From Acanthaster planci (taxonomy: Eukaryota > Echinodermata > Asteroidea > Valvatida > Acanthasteridae): a stretch of DNA of 64,000 nt. The stretch spans positions 136,701 to 200,700 of the forward strand of contig NW_019091396.1 of assembly GCF_001949145.1 (NCBI RefSeq), in the 5' to 3' direction. Under the pieces are notes generated by a model. The model did not search any database. It was not told the origin of the DNA and saw only the letters and a list, made by a program, of their open reading frames with translations. Position 1 is the first letter of the stretch. Each line of letters starts with the position of its first letter. The translations under genes and the position numbers were made by a program. Shown piece after piece: positions 13,201 to 22,850 of this stretch.

Positions 13201-16200
13201 CCCCCAAACAACTGCATTTTGTAACCCAACACCCCCCAACCCAAACCCAGATCAGCCTTATTGATACCCTCCAATACTACTAAACCAAATCCATCCCCCC
13301 AAACAACTGCATTTTGTAACCCAACACCACCCAACCCTAACCCAGATCAGTCTTTCCAAATCCATCCAAACCATTGAGTCTATTTACTTTTAAACAAGTA
13401 CAATTTGTAACCCCTCTACCCACCAGGCTCTTTCTAGCCAAACTGACCGCATATCTCTGAAGTATACATGTAGATGTTTCAAGTTTTCCAGCTCTTTATT
13501 TCACCTGCAGTGTTGGGGTTGAATAAAGTTCCTGTGTGGGGAACAGTCATCATCAGTCTGGGCGTTGGTCTCATCACTGGTTTGACTGTGTGGTTCCTGG
13601 TTGTCCCTCGACTGCGGAGGAAGTTAAAAGGTTGGTGCAGAGAAAGAGCCTCTGTGTGAAATATCCAAATGACATTCAGAATGATTCTTTGAAAAAGAAA
13701 ATTCAAGAAAGAAACAACTGTCACATTAACCACTCTGCTTCAAAGGACGTGCTGGCACATAAGGACTCTTTTTGCCTGAAACGCGGAGGATGTTTAAACA
13801 CATACCGGCAAATTCTCCATGTACTGCAGGGTGATGTCTGTGTTATCCTTGTCCCCATGCTTGAGTAATTGCCATAGTCTTTGCACTAAACAGCTCAGTG
13901 ATTGAGGTTGACTCAAGCGCGTCAAACTCTGATGTGTCCATGTGCCTATGCTGGGTGTTGTCGCAAATATCGCTCTGCAACATTGCCTCAGAGTTTCACA
14001 AGATATAAAATGTCTCACGAATCTTGACCACCTGGGGTTGTCATTTCTGAAGCCCAGTTTTGTGAAAGACTATGCTCTCTGATACCTTGTAGTTTTAAGA
14101 ACTTGATATTTTCAGCTAAGATTAATTCTGTCCCCGGGAGGTGTTCACTGTGGAATAATTCCATCCATAAGCAATTTAATTCTAACCTGCAGGGTGCCCA
14201 AAGAACTTTTTTCAAAATTACAAGACTGAGAAGTTTTAGGATGAACAAATGGCATTTTGTTGAAACTGTGATTGTGAGTGAATGAGAGAAATCTCCATTA
14301 ATTTAATCCCTGACCAGAAGACAAATTCTGATGCTCCTTCCGACATGCTCTAGCAGTGATTTGCAATTGGGTACACGATTGTCCATTTTTGATAGTAACC
14401 CCTGTTCCCTGATGAGTAGAACAGCATTGAAGTGCCAGAGGCTAGGGCAAGGCTCAGGAATCGAAGAGCTCAGAGATATTCCATTGGCTGCACAGCTCAT
14501 AGACGGCTTGGCATAAAGTCCATTTCTCAGAAATCTGTGGTCTTCTTTTCCTAAACCTGCCAGAGGGTGACAAGAACTTCTCTGCGCTGCCAACTGTTGG
14601 CGAGGATGATGGGAAAATCGAGCCGGCTGATGTAACCATCGACATGAGAGAGAGCAACATCGATAAAGGTAATAAATCTCCGAGAGAGGTTGTCATTTCG
14701 CAAACGATGCAGAGCCAGGTCGTCGGGCTCTTTCTTTTGCAGGCGGCACCAAAGCTTATTAGGGCAGGTATCTAGTCAGGCTGCGACTGAAGAGTCCTGT
14801 GGCTATGGCTTTGGCTTACGAGAAAAAGCCTGTCTGATGTGAGAACCACAGGCCTTAAGCAGCTGCAGTCACGTCCCACAGACGTGCGTGCTGCTTCTGG
14901 CTCCAGGAAGTTCGTTTGGGCAAGTCTCAGCGGAAGAAGTCGCGGCCACTGTAGGAGTCAAGCAGGAACTGCAAGAGTTTTCACTAGGAGGTTTTGCTAA
15001 TATTTGGAAGCCAAAGTCCCAAGATGTACCATGCATAGTCCTTGTTTAACACAGGGACAGAAGCCATAAGTGGTTTTACATTTTAGTCTCGAGCACTCCA
15101 CAACGCATTCTGACAATTATTTAAAACTTGTCGTGGGGCGATGGGACACTGGCAAACATTTCTCATTGTAGAAATGCCTTTAATGCCACTTTTTCCCTTT
15201 ATTGCATGTTATGCCTCACGTTCTTTGAAAAGGGATCGTCATCTCTGACTTCATGTCTTCATTTCCCCCTTGTCATTTACTCACACAAGAAAAATCCCTG
15301 GATGAATCTGTCACCTCGGAGAAGAGGGATATTGCTGAACTCGACCAGAAGCTGCGAGTCCAGGATATTGAGAAGACTGCTGCTGAGACCAGGGAGAAAG
15401 AACCCATGATGATTATGAGTAAGTCTCACTGTGTGTTGGTTTTTTACTTTCTGATGAAGCTCATCCCTATACTGAGACCAGTACTTCATAGGCAGAAAAA
15501 CCGGCAGACCAAAATCAGGCTGTCTTTGATCACCTCACACCTGAAAACTGTGAGCTAGGTCCGCATTTCGAAAGGTGGTGTCATTGGAGAGCAAACCACG
15601 TATGCAAGATGGTGTATGGCCGCTCTGATAGGCGAGACCTTGCTCGTGTGTGTAGTTGCACCCGGGCAGCCCAAGGTAACTCTTTAAATTAGGTGAACCA
15701 TATGGACTAGGGCTGAGTCAATTCGAATGATTCACTATTCACATATTCGACCTTCAATTTGATCGAATATCCGAATGTTCGGTCGTACCACTGCCAGATT
15801 GTTGATGAACAAACCATGTACAAAATCAGTTGCAATAACACACACAGTTGTACATTGTAATCAATATAATCGCTTCCCACATCTAGGAGTATCTGCGGCC
15901 ATGATTTAGCAAGATTTAAGAGATAAACAATACTTCTTGCCCTGTTGAAAATTTCTATCCCTTTAAATTGTGTAATGAATTGATTACTTTTTAAATTGCT
16001 GTATGATTTCTGACGCTTTTCATTTGAATCTGCTGGAAACAAGCCTCCATAGTGCAGTTTTCTCATTTAACCCCTTCGCTCCGGGAGACAGCAAGAGCCG
16101 TGGCTTTGTGTGAGGATTAGTGCATACCACACATACAGTCTATTCACCATGCAGCTGCTGGTTCAATGGGGCCTGCTGCTGGACAAAGCCCTCCATTTAG

Positions 16201-19200
16201 GGCATACCACAGCCCAGCAGTCACCGTCAACAGAATTACTGGCGTGAAGGGGTTAAAACAAAAGACATTTTTCCCTTTTAATGAATTTTGCTTTCAAATA
16301 TTCAAATTCAAAAAATAATTTTTGAATATTCAACAATCGATCAAATATTCAGTAATTCAGATATTTTGCACAGCCCTAATATGGATCATTTGACCTTTGG
16401 CCTGTTTGTTTCACATGGATTTGGATCTCAATTAATGATCATCACGCTGGTTGGCACCATCCATTGGGCCAGTTTTGTATCCAAGTAACCACCGACGGAT
16501 TCCTGATCATGATTCAGATCTGTATGAAACAAACACGTTCTTCAGTGTCTCCCTGATTGCAAAGAAGTGGTCAAGATTTTGCACCTTTTAGTGAAAGCCA
16601 ATTGATTTCACTGTGAAGAGCAGACTTGTTCTTGTCCAATGGTTACCAACTTTGTCATTCAGTAGCCTGGAGACATGTACATGTATCCGCATGTGTGAAG
16701 GAAAATTTGCATGTGTTAATTTTCATTAGAATAATAGAGTGGTTTTTATTTTGCTACTGTGCGTGCATTCTCATGCACTCAGTGTTGTAAGGAGTCTCTG
16801 TGTGACTTGAGTTAATTTCTCTCGAAGTGACTTGAGTTGAGTGGAACCTTCTGATAGGAGACTCGGCTTGACTCATTGCTCACAGTAAATTGAGTCAAGG
16901 TGAGTCAGTTATCTGTTGGGGCTCAAGCTTAGTTGCAAAAAATAGTGACTCAAGTTGAATCTGATTTCAAACATTGACTCGAGACATTACAACTCCGCCG
17001 ACCCCTAAAACAAGCTGCATAGTGTTTTTATTTTGTACAAATTGCACCATGTACTTGTACTTGTAGGGGGTGTTCAAGCACTCTGAAGAATCATTCTGGA
17101 ATCTCTTTCCTCATCTTATCCGTGAAAGCAGACAAGCTGGACGTCTCCTGCGATACTGCCGATACCTCCGTCCAGTCCACGTCGGACCTGAACATCTTCC
17201 AGCGCCTCCTGATGCGCGCAGGCTGGCGCAGGATGGAGAGCGGCCACACCACGCCCAGCAGCGCCACGCCCGGCAGTGCCACGCCGGACTCGCTGCGCTC
17301 CTCCGACAGCGCCGGCACCCCGCGGAGGAACCTGGAAGCTTGGCAGAGTGTGGTGGACCCGCCCGAGGTGGCCAAGCTGTGCGGGCCTCTGCAGATTCTG
17401 TCTGCCGTCTTCGCCTCGTTTGCCCACGGTGGAAATGATGTGTGGTGAGCATTGATATCAGTCCCAATTGTCCATGCTAGCATGCATGTCAGTTGTTTGT
17501 TCAACTTAAAGTTGCCTCTTTTCGATAAGTTTCACTGAACCGTCGTGAGTAGGCTCAAATCTAAAGATGTACAATGCTTTGTGTGGAAAAAGTCAATATT
17601 GTGTAATTCTGGTATGTAACCAGAGGTGATATTTGTCAGGATTTTTTCATACGGATTTTCCTGATTTCAGGTTTTCTTTCAAGTTTCCCATCGTACTCTT
17701 TTTACGTATAAGAGTTTATATAGAACATAAGAAATGGGTATTTGAAGGGTTGCCTTTAGGTAAACGCAACTTTATACGTGTACCGTAGACCCCACACTGC
17801 CCCGGGGCCCTGAAAACATGTGGCAGTTATTTCGAGGATTTTTAGTTTTCCTCCAATCTCGCCCCTGGTAACGATTTCGTTATTTATCCAAAATCATCAT
17901 CCATCCTTGTCTTCGTTCAGATCATCATCCCAGCTTTCACAAATTTTGCAAGTACCGTTTTTTGTCTCACCGTGAAATGACGCCATCGTTCAGAAATTAC
18001 GCGTAAATCTCGCTCACAGGCCATCAGAAAATTTGCAAAGCACGTTGGAAGGTAGAGCATGCATTAGTTTCTGATGTTCTGTTTTTAAACTTGGGTGATC
18101 GTTCGGGCTATTGGTGCATTTTGCAATCTGTCATCTTGCAGTAATGCTGTCGGCCCCCTGGTAGCGCTGTGGTCCATCTACCAAACTGGCGGAGTGGGCC
18201 AGAAGCAGAGCACGCCAGTGTGGATCCTGTTCTACGGCGGGCTGGGCATCACGGTCGGGCTGTGGGTGCTGGGACGCCGCGTCATCGAGACAGTTGGCAA
18301 CAGGTTGACCCCCATCACTCCTTCAAGGTGGGTTCCTTAGGCATCCTGTTGAAAACCTAGGCTAGACACTCTCCCACTTCCTTGCTTGCAAGCAAAGGTG
18401 AGGCCCGCTTTGCGTGTGATTCACATTCTCCAGGAGGGTGTCTGCGTGGACCCAACAAACTAGACGTGGCGTGGACCTGTACAGTTAGAGTCGTTTTACG
18501 TTCACTTTGACTGGAGGTGTTTGGTAACATTTCCCAGACAGATTTGTGGTAACAGTGAGCCAGTTTAACATTCCAAAATGGCCCAATTGAAACATGTCAG
18601 AGGTCATCTGGGAACAACGGTACACTTGCGCGAGGTCTGCCTCATCAGCTTGGCTACACACCAACTCGCGTATGGTCTGTTATCAAATGACTTTCTCTTT
18701 TTTGACAAATGGGCCCAGCTGATCAGCCAGCTCAACCACTTCATTTACTCGTACACGAGCCTGAAAATAAAGTATTGAATTGCAAAACTGTAGATGCACT
18801 TTGTGGTCAGCTACAGATGAGGAACGGTTACTAGGAATAAAGCCTTAAAATTTGTAACTGAACACTGACAGTCCAAACGTATGAAACTTTGACCACAAGT
18901 GTCTATTATTGGAGTCTTTGCACAGAAGTGGTTCCTCTCTACTTTGCATAGACCTGTCCGGTCTAGGTTTTATTCATTTCTGTGGCAGTTTCTCTATGGA
19001 AACGAGCCGCTGCACTGATGACATTACCTCTGTTTATGTGCTTATGTTCTTTATGAGAGCCCTGAGAGCATGATAGATTCTGAGCTTCAACGGAAAAGTG
19101 TTCGCTTAATCAAAACGTGTCGACCTCAGTACACGGGTCTGTTAAACTGTTGAGATTTGCATTAACATAGCCCCCACGCTGAACAAACATCAGAGCCTCT

Positions 19201-19927
19201 CCCAGACTGTCCATGCAGTTGCTTGCACCTCAAAAGGTTCTTTCATTCTTTTGCCTTTAACTGATTTTCCTGGCAAGCCATACACAGTGCCTTCGATTTG
19301 CCTTTATTGAGTTGATCTGTTTGGTGTGTAACGCACACATATCGACATCAGACTTTGGGCCCATTTTGCACTGTGTGATGATTTTTGCAACCACAGTGGT
19401 GGAAATACGCTTCTGAAAAGTGGCTTTTGAAGAAGTGCTCATGCACCGCATGTTCCTCCTTCTCCAATCTTCTGCCTCTTCTGTTTAGCTCCATATGCAA
19501 GTCGCAAGTTGCATTTTGCTGGTAACCAAGTAGATTTGTTTGTTCACTGTTCTCCAGTCCCTCTTGCTTCTCAGTTTTTTTCTCCGCACAACTTAACTTT
19601 CCGAAGCCTGCGTACAAGTTTCCTTTTGCCACCGTCATGCTAACCTTGTCGATATTTCTTCTCCCCCCCTCCCGTTTGCCCGCCTGCAGCGGTTTCACCA
19701 TGGAGCTGGGCGCGGCCACCACCGTGCTGGCTGCCTCCAAGCTGGGCATCCCCATCAGTACCACCCACTGCAAGGTGGGCTCGGTCTTCATGCTGGGCCT
19801 GGTGCGCTCCCGCGCCTCGCTGGAGTGGAAGGTCTTCCGCAACATCATCCTGGCCTGGGTTGTCACGCTGCCCATCACCGGCGGCATCAGCGCAATAATC
19901 ATGTTGATACTGCAGAACGTTGTATGA
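847..19927 (+). CDS. SLC20A: SLC20/PiT-type sodium-dependent phosphate cotransporter, 10 coding exons, complete
   Basis: Plasma-membrane symporter that imports inorganic phosphate with sodium. Exons: 847-1216, 7953-8093, 8630-8715, 10784-10880, 13511-13630, 14564-14668, 15290-15418, 17132-17444, 18142-18327, 19690-19927. All use GT/AG sites and the lengths sum to 1785 nt, i.e. 594 codons plus TGA, with phases matching at every junction. Both family repeats are present: GANDVANSF with [12 protein letters not shown] near residues 50-100, and GGNDVCNAVGP with ELGAATT and [10 protein letters not shown] in the C-terminal third. These contain the conserved glutamates known to be needed for transport in human PiT-2. 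A hydrophilic, charged cytoplasmic loop (about residues 270-430) separates the halves. Human PiT1/2 are about 650-680 residues, so this loop is somewhat short. An in-frame TAA at 796-798 supports the start at 847. It is probably the single invertebrate pro-orthologue of SLC20A1/A2; which one cannot be said. Confidence 0.95.
1393..1561 (+). mobile_element. hAT-like MITE, family M1, copy 1
   Basis: A 169-bp non-coding element sharing sequence and ends with 43778-43951. The left end is GAGGTGTGAACATTCAGC and the right end is GGCCACTCACACCCCTG, forming imperfect terminal inverted repeats. It is flanked by TACAAAGA (1385-1392) and TACAAAAC (1562-1569), a decayed 8-bp target duplication typical of hAT insertions. 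Confidence 0.6.
1621..2004. repeat. Direct duplication of a ~140-bp segment
   Basis: The segment beginning GAAGGTCACCGGATTTGGTC at 1621-1761 recurs at 1869-2004 with few changes. Related AATTGTGTAGCAAATTTGTTGG tails follow both copies. No coding potential. Confidence 0.8.
2700..3200. repeat. Diverged tandem repeat, unit about 155-160 bp
   Basis: Units share AAGTCACGTGACAT (near 2706, 2859, 3017, 3172) and ATATCTCGTGAAGTACATG (2744, 2904, about 3059). Related but weaker copies may extend upstream to about 2290. Non-coding. Confidence 0.7.
6832..6988. repeat. Tandem repeat, three ~58-64-bp units
   Basis: The core CACCCTGAGGCCTGGGTCCA starts at 6832, 6890 and 6954, each followed by AACCCTGCCCAGG. 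The core resembles a decayed tRNA B box, so this may be a multiplied SINE piece. Confidence 0.75.
7386..7506 (+). mobile_element. LINE (CR1/L2-like) ORF2 C-terminal remnant
   Basis: One frame reads [14 protein letters not shown], a stop, then [10 protein letters not shown]. This fits the C-terminal end of non-LTR reverse transcriptase ORFs (pattern W-N-S-L-P-x-x-I-K ... F-K-x-x-L-K-T-x-L-F). It is short and contains a TGA, so it is a dead 5'-truncated copy. The assignment is from pattern only. Confidence 0.45.
7634..7895 (+). mobile_element. tRNA-derived SINE-like element
   Basis: A possible A box (TTGGCTTAGTGGCT) starts at 7634 and a perfect B box GGTTCGATTCC lies at 7679-7689. They are spaced as in a pol III tRNA promoter and followed by a non-tRNA body. 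No intact tRNA fold was found. Confidence 0.5.
7953..8093 (+). CDS. SLC20A: SLC20 coding exon 2
   Basis: Residues 124-170. It encodes a membrane segment and the [13 protein letters not shown] motif, the N-half counterpart of STTHCKVGS in the C half. Acceptor TCTCTCTAG, donor GTAAGT. Confidence 0.94.
8094..8629 (+). other. SLC20 intron 2
   Basis: Nothing recognisable beyond splice sites. Confidence 0.8.
8630..8715 (+). CDS. SLC20A: SLC20 coding exon 3
   Basis: Residues 171-199. It encodes the [20 protein letters not shown] segment typical of PiT transporters. Acceptor TTTGTAG, donor GTAATT, ending in phase 0. Confidence 0.93.
8716..10783 (+). other. SLC20 intron 3
   Basis: No gene seen. It holds a short tandem repeat near 9396-9478 (core GTGATGG-GTGATTGAGTGCACTGTACAT, about 2.5 units of ~29-33 bp) and several TACATG runs. 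Confidence 0.75.
10784..10880 (+). CDS. SLC20A: SLC20 coding exon 4
   Basis: Residues 200-231, with a membrane segment ([17 protein letters not shown]) after an acidic linker DEPLEPG. Acceptor CATGTAG, donor GTGAGT, phase 1. Confidence 0.92.
11303..11550. mobile_element. MITE, family M3, copy 1
   Basis: About 250 bp with ends TAAATTTGGGGTCC and GGACCCTAAATTCAT as inverted repeats. Internal GTCCCTGTCAC and AATAGTTTGAAATCA blocks are shared with 40391-40625 and 43221-43440. Confidence 0.6.
11670..12526. mobile_element. TIR element interrupted by assembly gap
   Basis: The left end CAGGGGCCAATTTCATAG at 11670 and the right end AAAATTGGCCCCTTG ending at 12526 are inverted copies, with GCTTAAGCA-type sequence inside. 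The gap 12056-12486 lies within it, so internal content and true length are unknown. Confidence 0.55.
12056..12486. other. Assembly gap (N run)
   Basis: 431 N. Any reading frame spanning it is meaningless. Confidence 1.
12927..13345. repeat. Minisatellite, unit ~90-99 bp, about 4.5 copies
   Basis: CATTTTGTAACCCAACACC recurs at 12927, 13017, 13116, 13215 and 13310, with C/A-rich units sharing CCAATACTACTAAACCAAATC. Related degenerate sequence starts near 12690. Two intervals are exactly 99 bp, which leaves an artefactual open frame on the minus strand. Confidence 0.85.
13511..13630 (+). CDS. SLC20A: SLC20 coding exon 5
   Basis: Residues 232-271. It encodes a membrane segment ([20 protein letters not shown]) followed by the basic stretch PRLRRKLK that opens the cytoplasmic loop. 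The donor is GTTGGT, weak but required for the frame: reading through it reaches a stop at 13659. Confidence 0.88.
13631..14563 (+). other. SLC20 intron 5
   Basis: Nothing recognised. Confidence 0.75.
14564..14668 (+). CDS. SLC20A: SLC20 coding exon 6 (cytoplasmic loop)
   Basis: Residues 272-306, hydrophilic and acidic ([17 protein letters not shown]), part of the variable intracellular loop. Only the AG at 14562-14563 keeps the frame open. Donor GTAATA. Confidence 0.85.
14669..15289 (+). other. SLC20 intron 6
   Basis: Nothing recognised. Confidence 0.75.
15290..15418 (+). CDS. SLC20A: SLC20 coding exon 7 (cytoplasmic loop)
   Basis: Residues 307-349, highly charged and probably helical, with many Glu/Lys. 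Phase 1 on both sides, donor GTAAGT. Confidence 0.83.
15708..16378 (+). mobile_element. hAT-like MITE, family M2, copy 1 (interrupted)
   Basis: The ends are TAGGGCTG and CAGCCCTA. It is flanked by ATATGGAC (15700-15707) and ATATGGAT (16379-16386), a direct repeat of at least 7 bp. Without the nested insert it is about 485 bp and matches 48694-49183 (same strand) and 41747-42226 (opposite strand). It is AT-rich with ATATTCGAAT motifs and no transposase. Confidence 0.8.
16071..16252. mobile_element. Nested piggyBac-like MITE with TTAA target duplication
   Basis: 182 bp. The left end is CCCCTTCGCTCC and the right end is GGCGTGAAGGGG, with TTAA on both sides (16067-16070 and 16253-16256). The sister M2 copies have a single TTAA at this point (49061-49064 and 41866-41869), proving a precise insertion with TTAA duplication. 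TTAA targets and CCC-initial ends are characteristic of piggyBac-type elements. Confidence 0.8.
17132..17444 (+). CDS. SLC20A: SLC20 coding exon 8 (loop end and second signature)
   Basis: Residues 350-453. A Ser/Thr-rich loop with direct repeats ([14 protein letters not shown]) is followed by [21 protein letters not shown], which starts the C-terminal PiT repeat. GC content is clearly higher than in the flanking introns. CAG at 17129-17131 is preferred as acceptor; the AG three bases earlier would add one residue and keep the frame. Donor GTGAGC. Confidence 0.9.
17445..18141 (+). other. SLC20 intron 8
   Basis: No gene. 17626-17680 resembles other intronic stretches with TTTGTCAGGATTTT and CCTGATTTCAGG (see 1255-1330, 47720-47800, 61235-61290). 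Confidence 0.7.
18142..18327 (+). CDS. SLC20A: SLC20 coding exon 9
   Basis: Residues 454-515. It completes the second signature ([10 protein letters not shown]) and encodes [20 protein letters not shown] and LTPITPS, all highly conserved in PiT proteins. The codon spanning exons 8 and 9 reads Cys where vertebrate PiT proteins have Ser. Confidence 0.94.
18328..19689 (+). other. SLC20 intron 9
   Basis: Nothing recognised. Confidence 0.75.
19690..19927 (+). CDS. SLC20A: SLC20 coding exon 10 and stop
   Basis: Residues 516-594. It has [11 protein letters not shown] with the second essential glutamate, then [14 protein letters not shown], an arginine-rich turn and the last membrane helix, ending ...LILQNVV with TGA at 19925-19927. 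The acceptor CTGCAG follows a C-rich pyrimidine tract. Confidence 0.95.
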
Positions 19928-20178
19928 TGAAGGCCCTTTTTCTTTTAACTTCAAATTGGTCCTGCAGATTTCTGTTTTTTTATTTTCTAAAGTTTCTTGA
20001 AATGGAGAACGTACCTGTAAGTACTGTATTATTTCAATGAAATATTTGTACATTATGTGATATTGCTATTATTTGCCGTGTGCGCAACCCGTTGGGGCGG
20101 TATTCACAAGTCTAAACAATGTCTACCTCGGGGTGACAACAGACTGGTTATTGTAACCCTTGGCTAGTCCATAACACC

Positions 20179-20184
20179 AATAAA
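20179..20184 (+). terminator. SLC20A: Candidate SLC20 polyadenylation signal AATAAA
   Basis: AATAAA lies about 250 nt after the stop codon. Other AATAAA hexamers lie further on near 21727 and 21989, so longer 3' UTR forms are possible. Confidence 0.45.
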
Positions 20185-22437
20185 CTAAGGTGGAAGTCAA
20201 GCTTGAGTTATGTGTGACCGCAGAACCTTGCAATCCTTACTTTGTATTCTATAGTCTACCCGTAGTTATTGGAAGTCTGTGATTGGGTCAGCCGTGCTGG
20301 CTCTGAGTAGACAAATGCATGCCGACCAGGCCAACTGCAGCTGACCGGACGATATCGCCACCGATTCCACGAACTGACACTCAGTGGCAAGTGGTTGCCA
20401 GGTTGTGAAAAATGCATTATCTTCGACTTCGGTTTGACGAACAGGCGCGCATCGGGCACCGATGTGAAATAGACTGACATTTGTTTTCATGAACTGACAC
20501 TTTTGTTTTCACTATTTGCTTTGGCAAAACAGGACAGAGAAAGGTGCTTTGAAAGGTTCGACATGAATTTCATCCATCCGTAGACTTGATGTCTCACACA
20601 AAATTTTAGTTCAGTCGTCTTGATTGGTGGAATTAAGATCAATTTCATTTTGTGAAGACAAAAATGCACGGAGTACCAGCTAAAAGCGCCGCACTGTACT
20701 GGTTGTCAGTACATGGAAAAAAAATAAATTGATTCTCTAAAATGCGCGGAAATGAGCACACTGAGCACGACTGACTGTCAGTTCCTGGTATCGGTGAAGA
20801 TATAAGGTGCTTTGCCTAGCAGCCGTTTCTTTACAGGCTGTCCTAAAAAAACAAAGGAAACCTTGATTTTGGGATGAACTCGGGAACCGATGAAGGTTTC
20901 TAAGTGTTTATACTTTGAAAGTTCCTCTTTCGTTTGATACCAGCAAAATGGCATTTGGCTCAGGTGTGACTGATCAGAAACAATTGGCCAAGTCAAAGAC
21001 CTTCCCTTGAATTAGCGTTAGAGTGTGCAACACAGCCGACCCATCCCGTGCTCAAAGCAAGTTTGGGCACCACTAACTCGGCCTTTCTGTGATCAGCCGT
21101 GGCGACTGCAGCATCATTTTTCTGGTTTCGAATTGGAAGAGGGCCAAGGACCTTTCCAACAAATTGTAAACGTTTGGGAAATGTTCATTAGGTACTGAAC
21201 AGTTCACCTGGAAATCTCGCCAGGTTTCCTTTTTTTCCCCCAGGACACCCTGGAAATGGGGTACAAAGTCCTAATGAAACTATAAAACTTGCACCGGTGC
21301 TTAACTTGACATGGAACGATTGACAGTCCTCGTAGCGGTGTAGAATGTGTTTAGTACACCGAGGTGTTCGATATCAGTGCACATGTACACGTATTCTGCA
21401 TTTATAGTTATGTCCATAGAATGCAAACAAGGGGTATGTACATGCAGCGCCGAAGTCACGAAACAAACTGAGACTTGGTCCAGATGACATGGCTACGGCT
21501 GGAAATAACACATGGGCCTGTGGACTTACCAGCCGCAGCCAAGTACATGTATTCACTCAGTCAGATACAGTTCAATGATGTACATACATTGTACATGTAC
21601 ATGCACCATGCTTGCATTTTGTGCGCCTTGAATGAACACACCTTGAAATGCAATTGTTCATCTTGAAAGTACTCTTCAATTGTTTGACCGTCTTACCTAC
21701 GATGTAGTGTACACACCTGCTTTGGAATAAAACTGGTAGTTTTCTCCACCTTTCTGGGAATAATGGGTCAACACGTATTGCACTTTATTGATAAAATAAT
21801 CCTTCACAACTCTTCAGCCCAAAGACCGAGTTGCATTTTGGTGAAAGAAAATAAATGGGGATATGAGAAATCATTGCAAGCATTATATATATGCTTTGGG
21901 TTAAAAGGATACAAAATAAAAAAAAAAAAAAACTTTAAATTTAAAGTAAAAAAAAAAAATTGCATCTGAGGATGCAACTGAGTTGCGAACAATAAATTGG
22001 CCCACCTTTTATTACTGAACTAGACTATTGCTCAGGAGCAATATCGAACTGCATATCAAATCCCTGTCAATTTGATCGGATTCAGGTATAACTTGCAGGC
22101 TTATTGGAACCAGGAGTTTGCTTACTGTCTACAGAATAAGTCATAGTGGTAAGTCCTCCCAAAGCAAAGGTGCCAAAACATGTAAATAGGTTGTTCTGGG
22201 CGTGTTCCTTCCCCAACATTTTCCCTCAAGATTACAAGATGCACGCCAAGGGAAGGTTTTATACTGCCTGTTCGCTTGTCTTCAACTGAAACCTGAGGTC
22301 ATCGCAAATTTTGTGGCAGTCGTTTTTGAGGGGGAGGGGTGTAGTGTATCTGGTTTACTCTTGAAAATTGATTTTTAAGAACTGATTGACCCCTTGTGGT
22401 GAGTGTCAGTTCATGTAAAATACCAATTTCTAAAAGC

Positions 22438-22850
22438 TACCCATGAAAGTCAACATTGTTGTGTTCATACGTGAGCAGCAAAAATTGTCATTGGAAAAAG
22501 TGGTTCAGAGAAGATCAAAGTAATAAAAAAGACTTCCTTGTGGATGTTTTGGGCTTCGTACTATAGAAATTGAAAAACGAAATTAGAAAGAACTAAACAA
22601 AAACCAAATGAAAATGGTTATTACCATTTTTCTGTTGACCGTTACCCATATGTCCACATCATTGTGTACATACGTGAGCAGAAATATACTAGAAAAAGAA
22701 GGGATTTGGAGAAAATCGAAGTGACGAAATGTCTTCCCTGTGGATATTTGGGCTTAGCACTACATGTATATAAAAAGATCAAAACCCAATTAAAAAACAA
22801 ACCACCAAGAAAACCAAAAACAAACAATGGAAAATTGTCATTTCGGCTAT
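22438..22850. repeat. Diverged ~205-bp tandem duplication
   Basis: Blocks ACCCATGAAAGTCAACATTG...CATACGTGAGCAG and ACCCATATGTCCACATCATTG...CATACGTGAGCAG start about 205 bp apart. They remain alignable through CTTCC-TGTGGATGTTTTGGGCT and AAAACAAACCA-type tails. Confidence 0.65.

Larger units (their letters stand above)
10881..13510 (+). other. SLC20 intron 4
   Basis: Carries an M3-family MITE (11303-11550), a TIR element interrupted by an assembly gap (11670-12526) and a minisatellite (12927-13345). No coding sequence. Confidence 0.75.
15419..17131 (+). other. SLC20 intron 7
   Basis: Contains the nested MITE pair (15708-16378). A stretch at about 16777-17000 is rich in ACTTGAGT/ACTCAAGT with GTTGTAA and TTACAAC ends, possibly another decayed TIR element. 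Confidence 0.7.

Noticed and set aside
12987-13334. Minus-strand open frame with a 33-residue repeat
   Set aside because: It is produced by the ~99-bp minisatellite. It has low complexity, lies in an intron and resembles no known family.
12927-13345. CRISPR-like array
   Set aside because: Units are contiguous ~99-bp tandem repeats without unique spacers, in an animal intron. The same applies to the 23-bp triplet at 55695.
17067-17131. Earlier acceptor for SLC20 exon 8 (TTGTAG at about 17066)
   Set aside because: Joined to exon 7 it meets a stop within a few codons. The acceptor at 17131 keeps the full frame.
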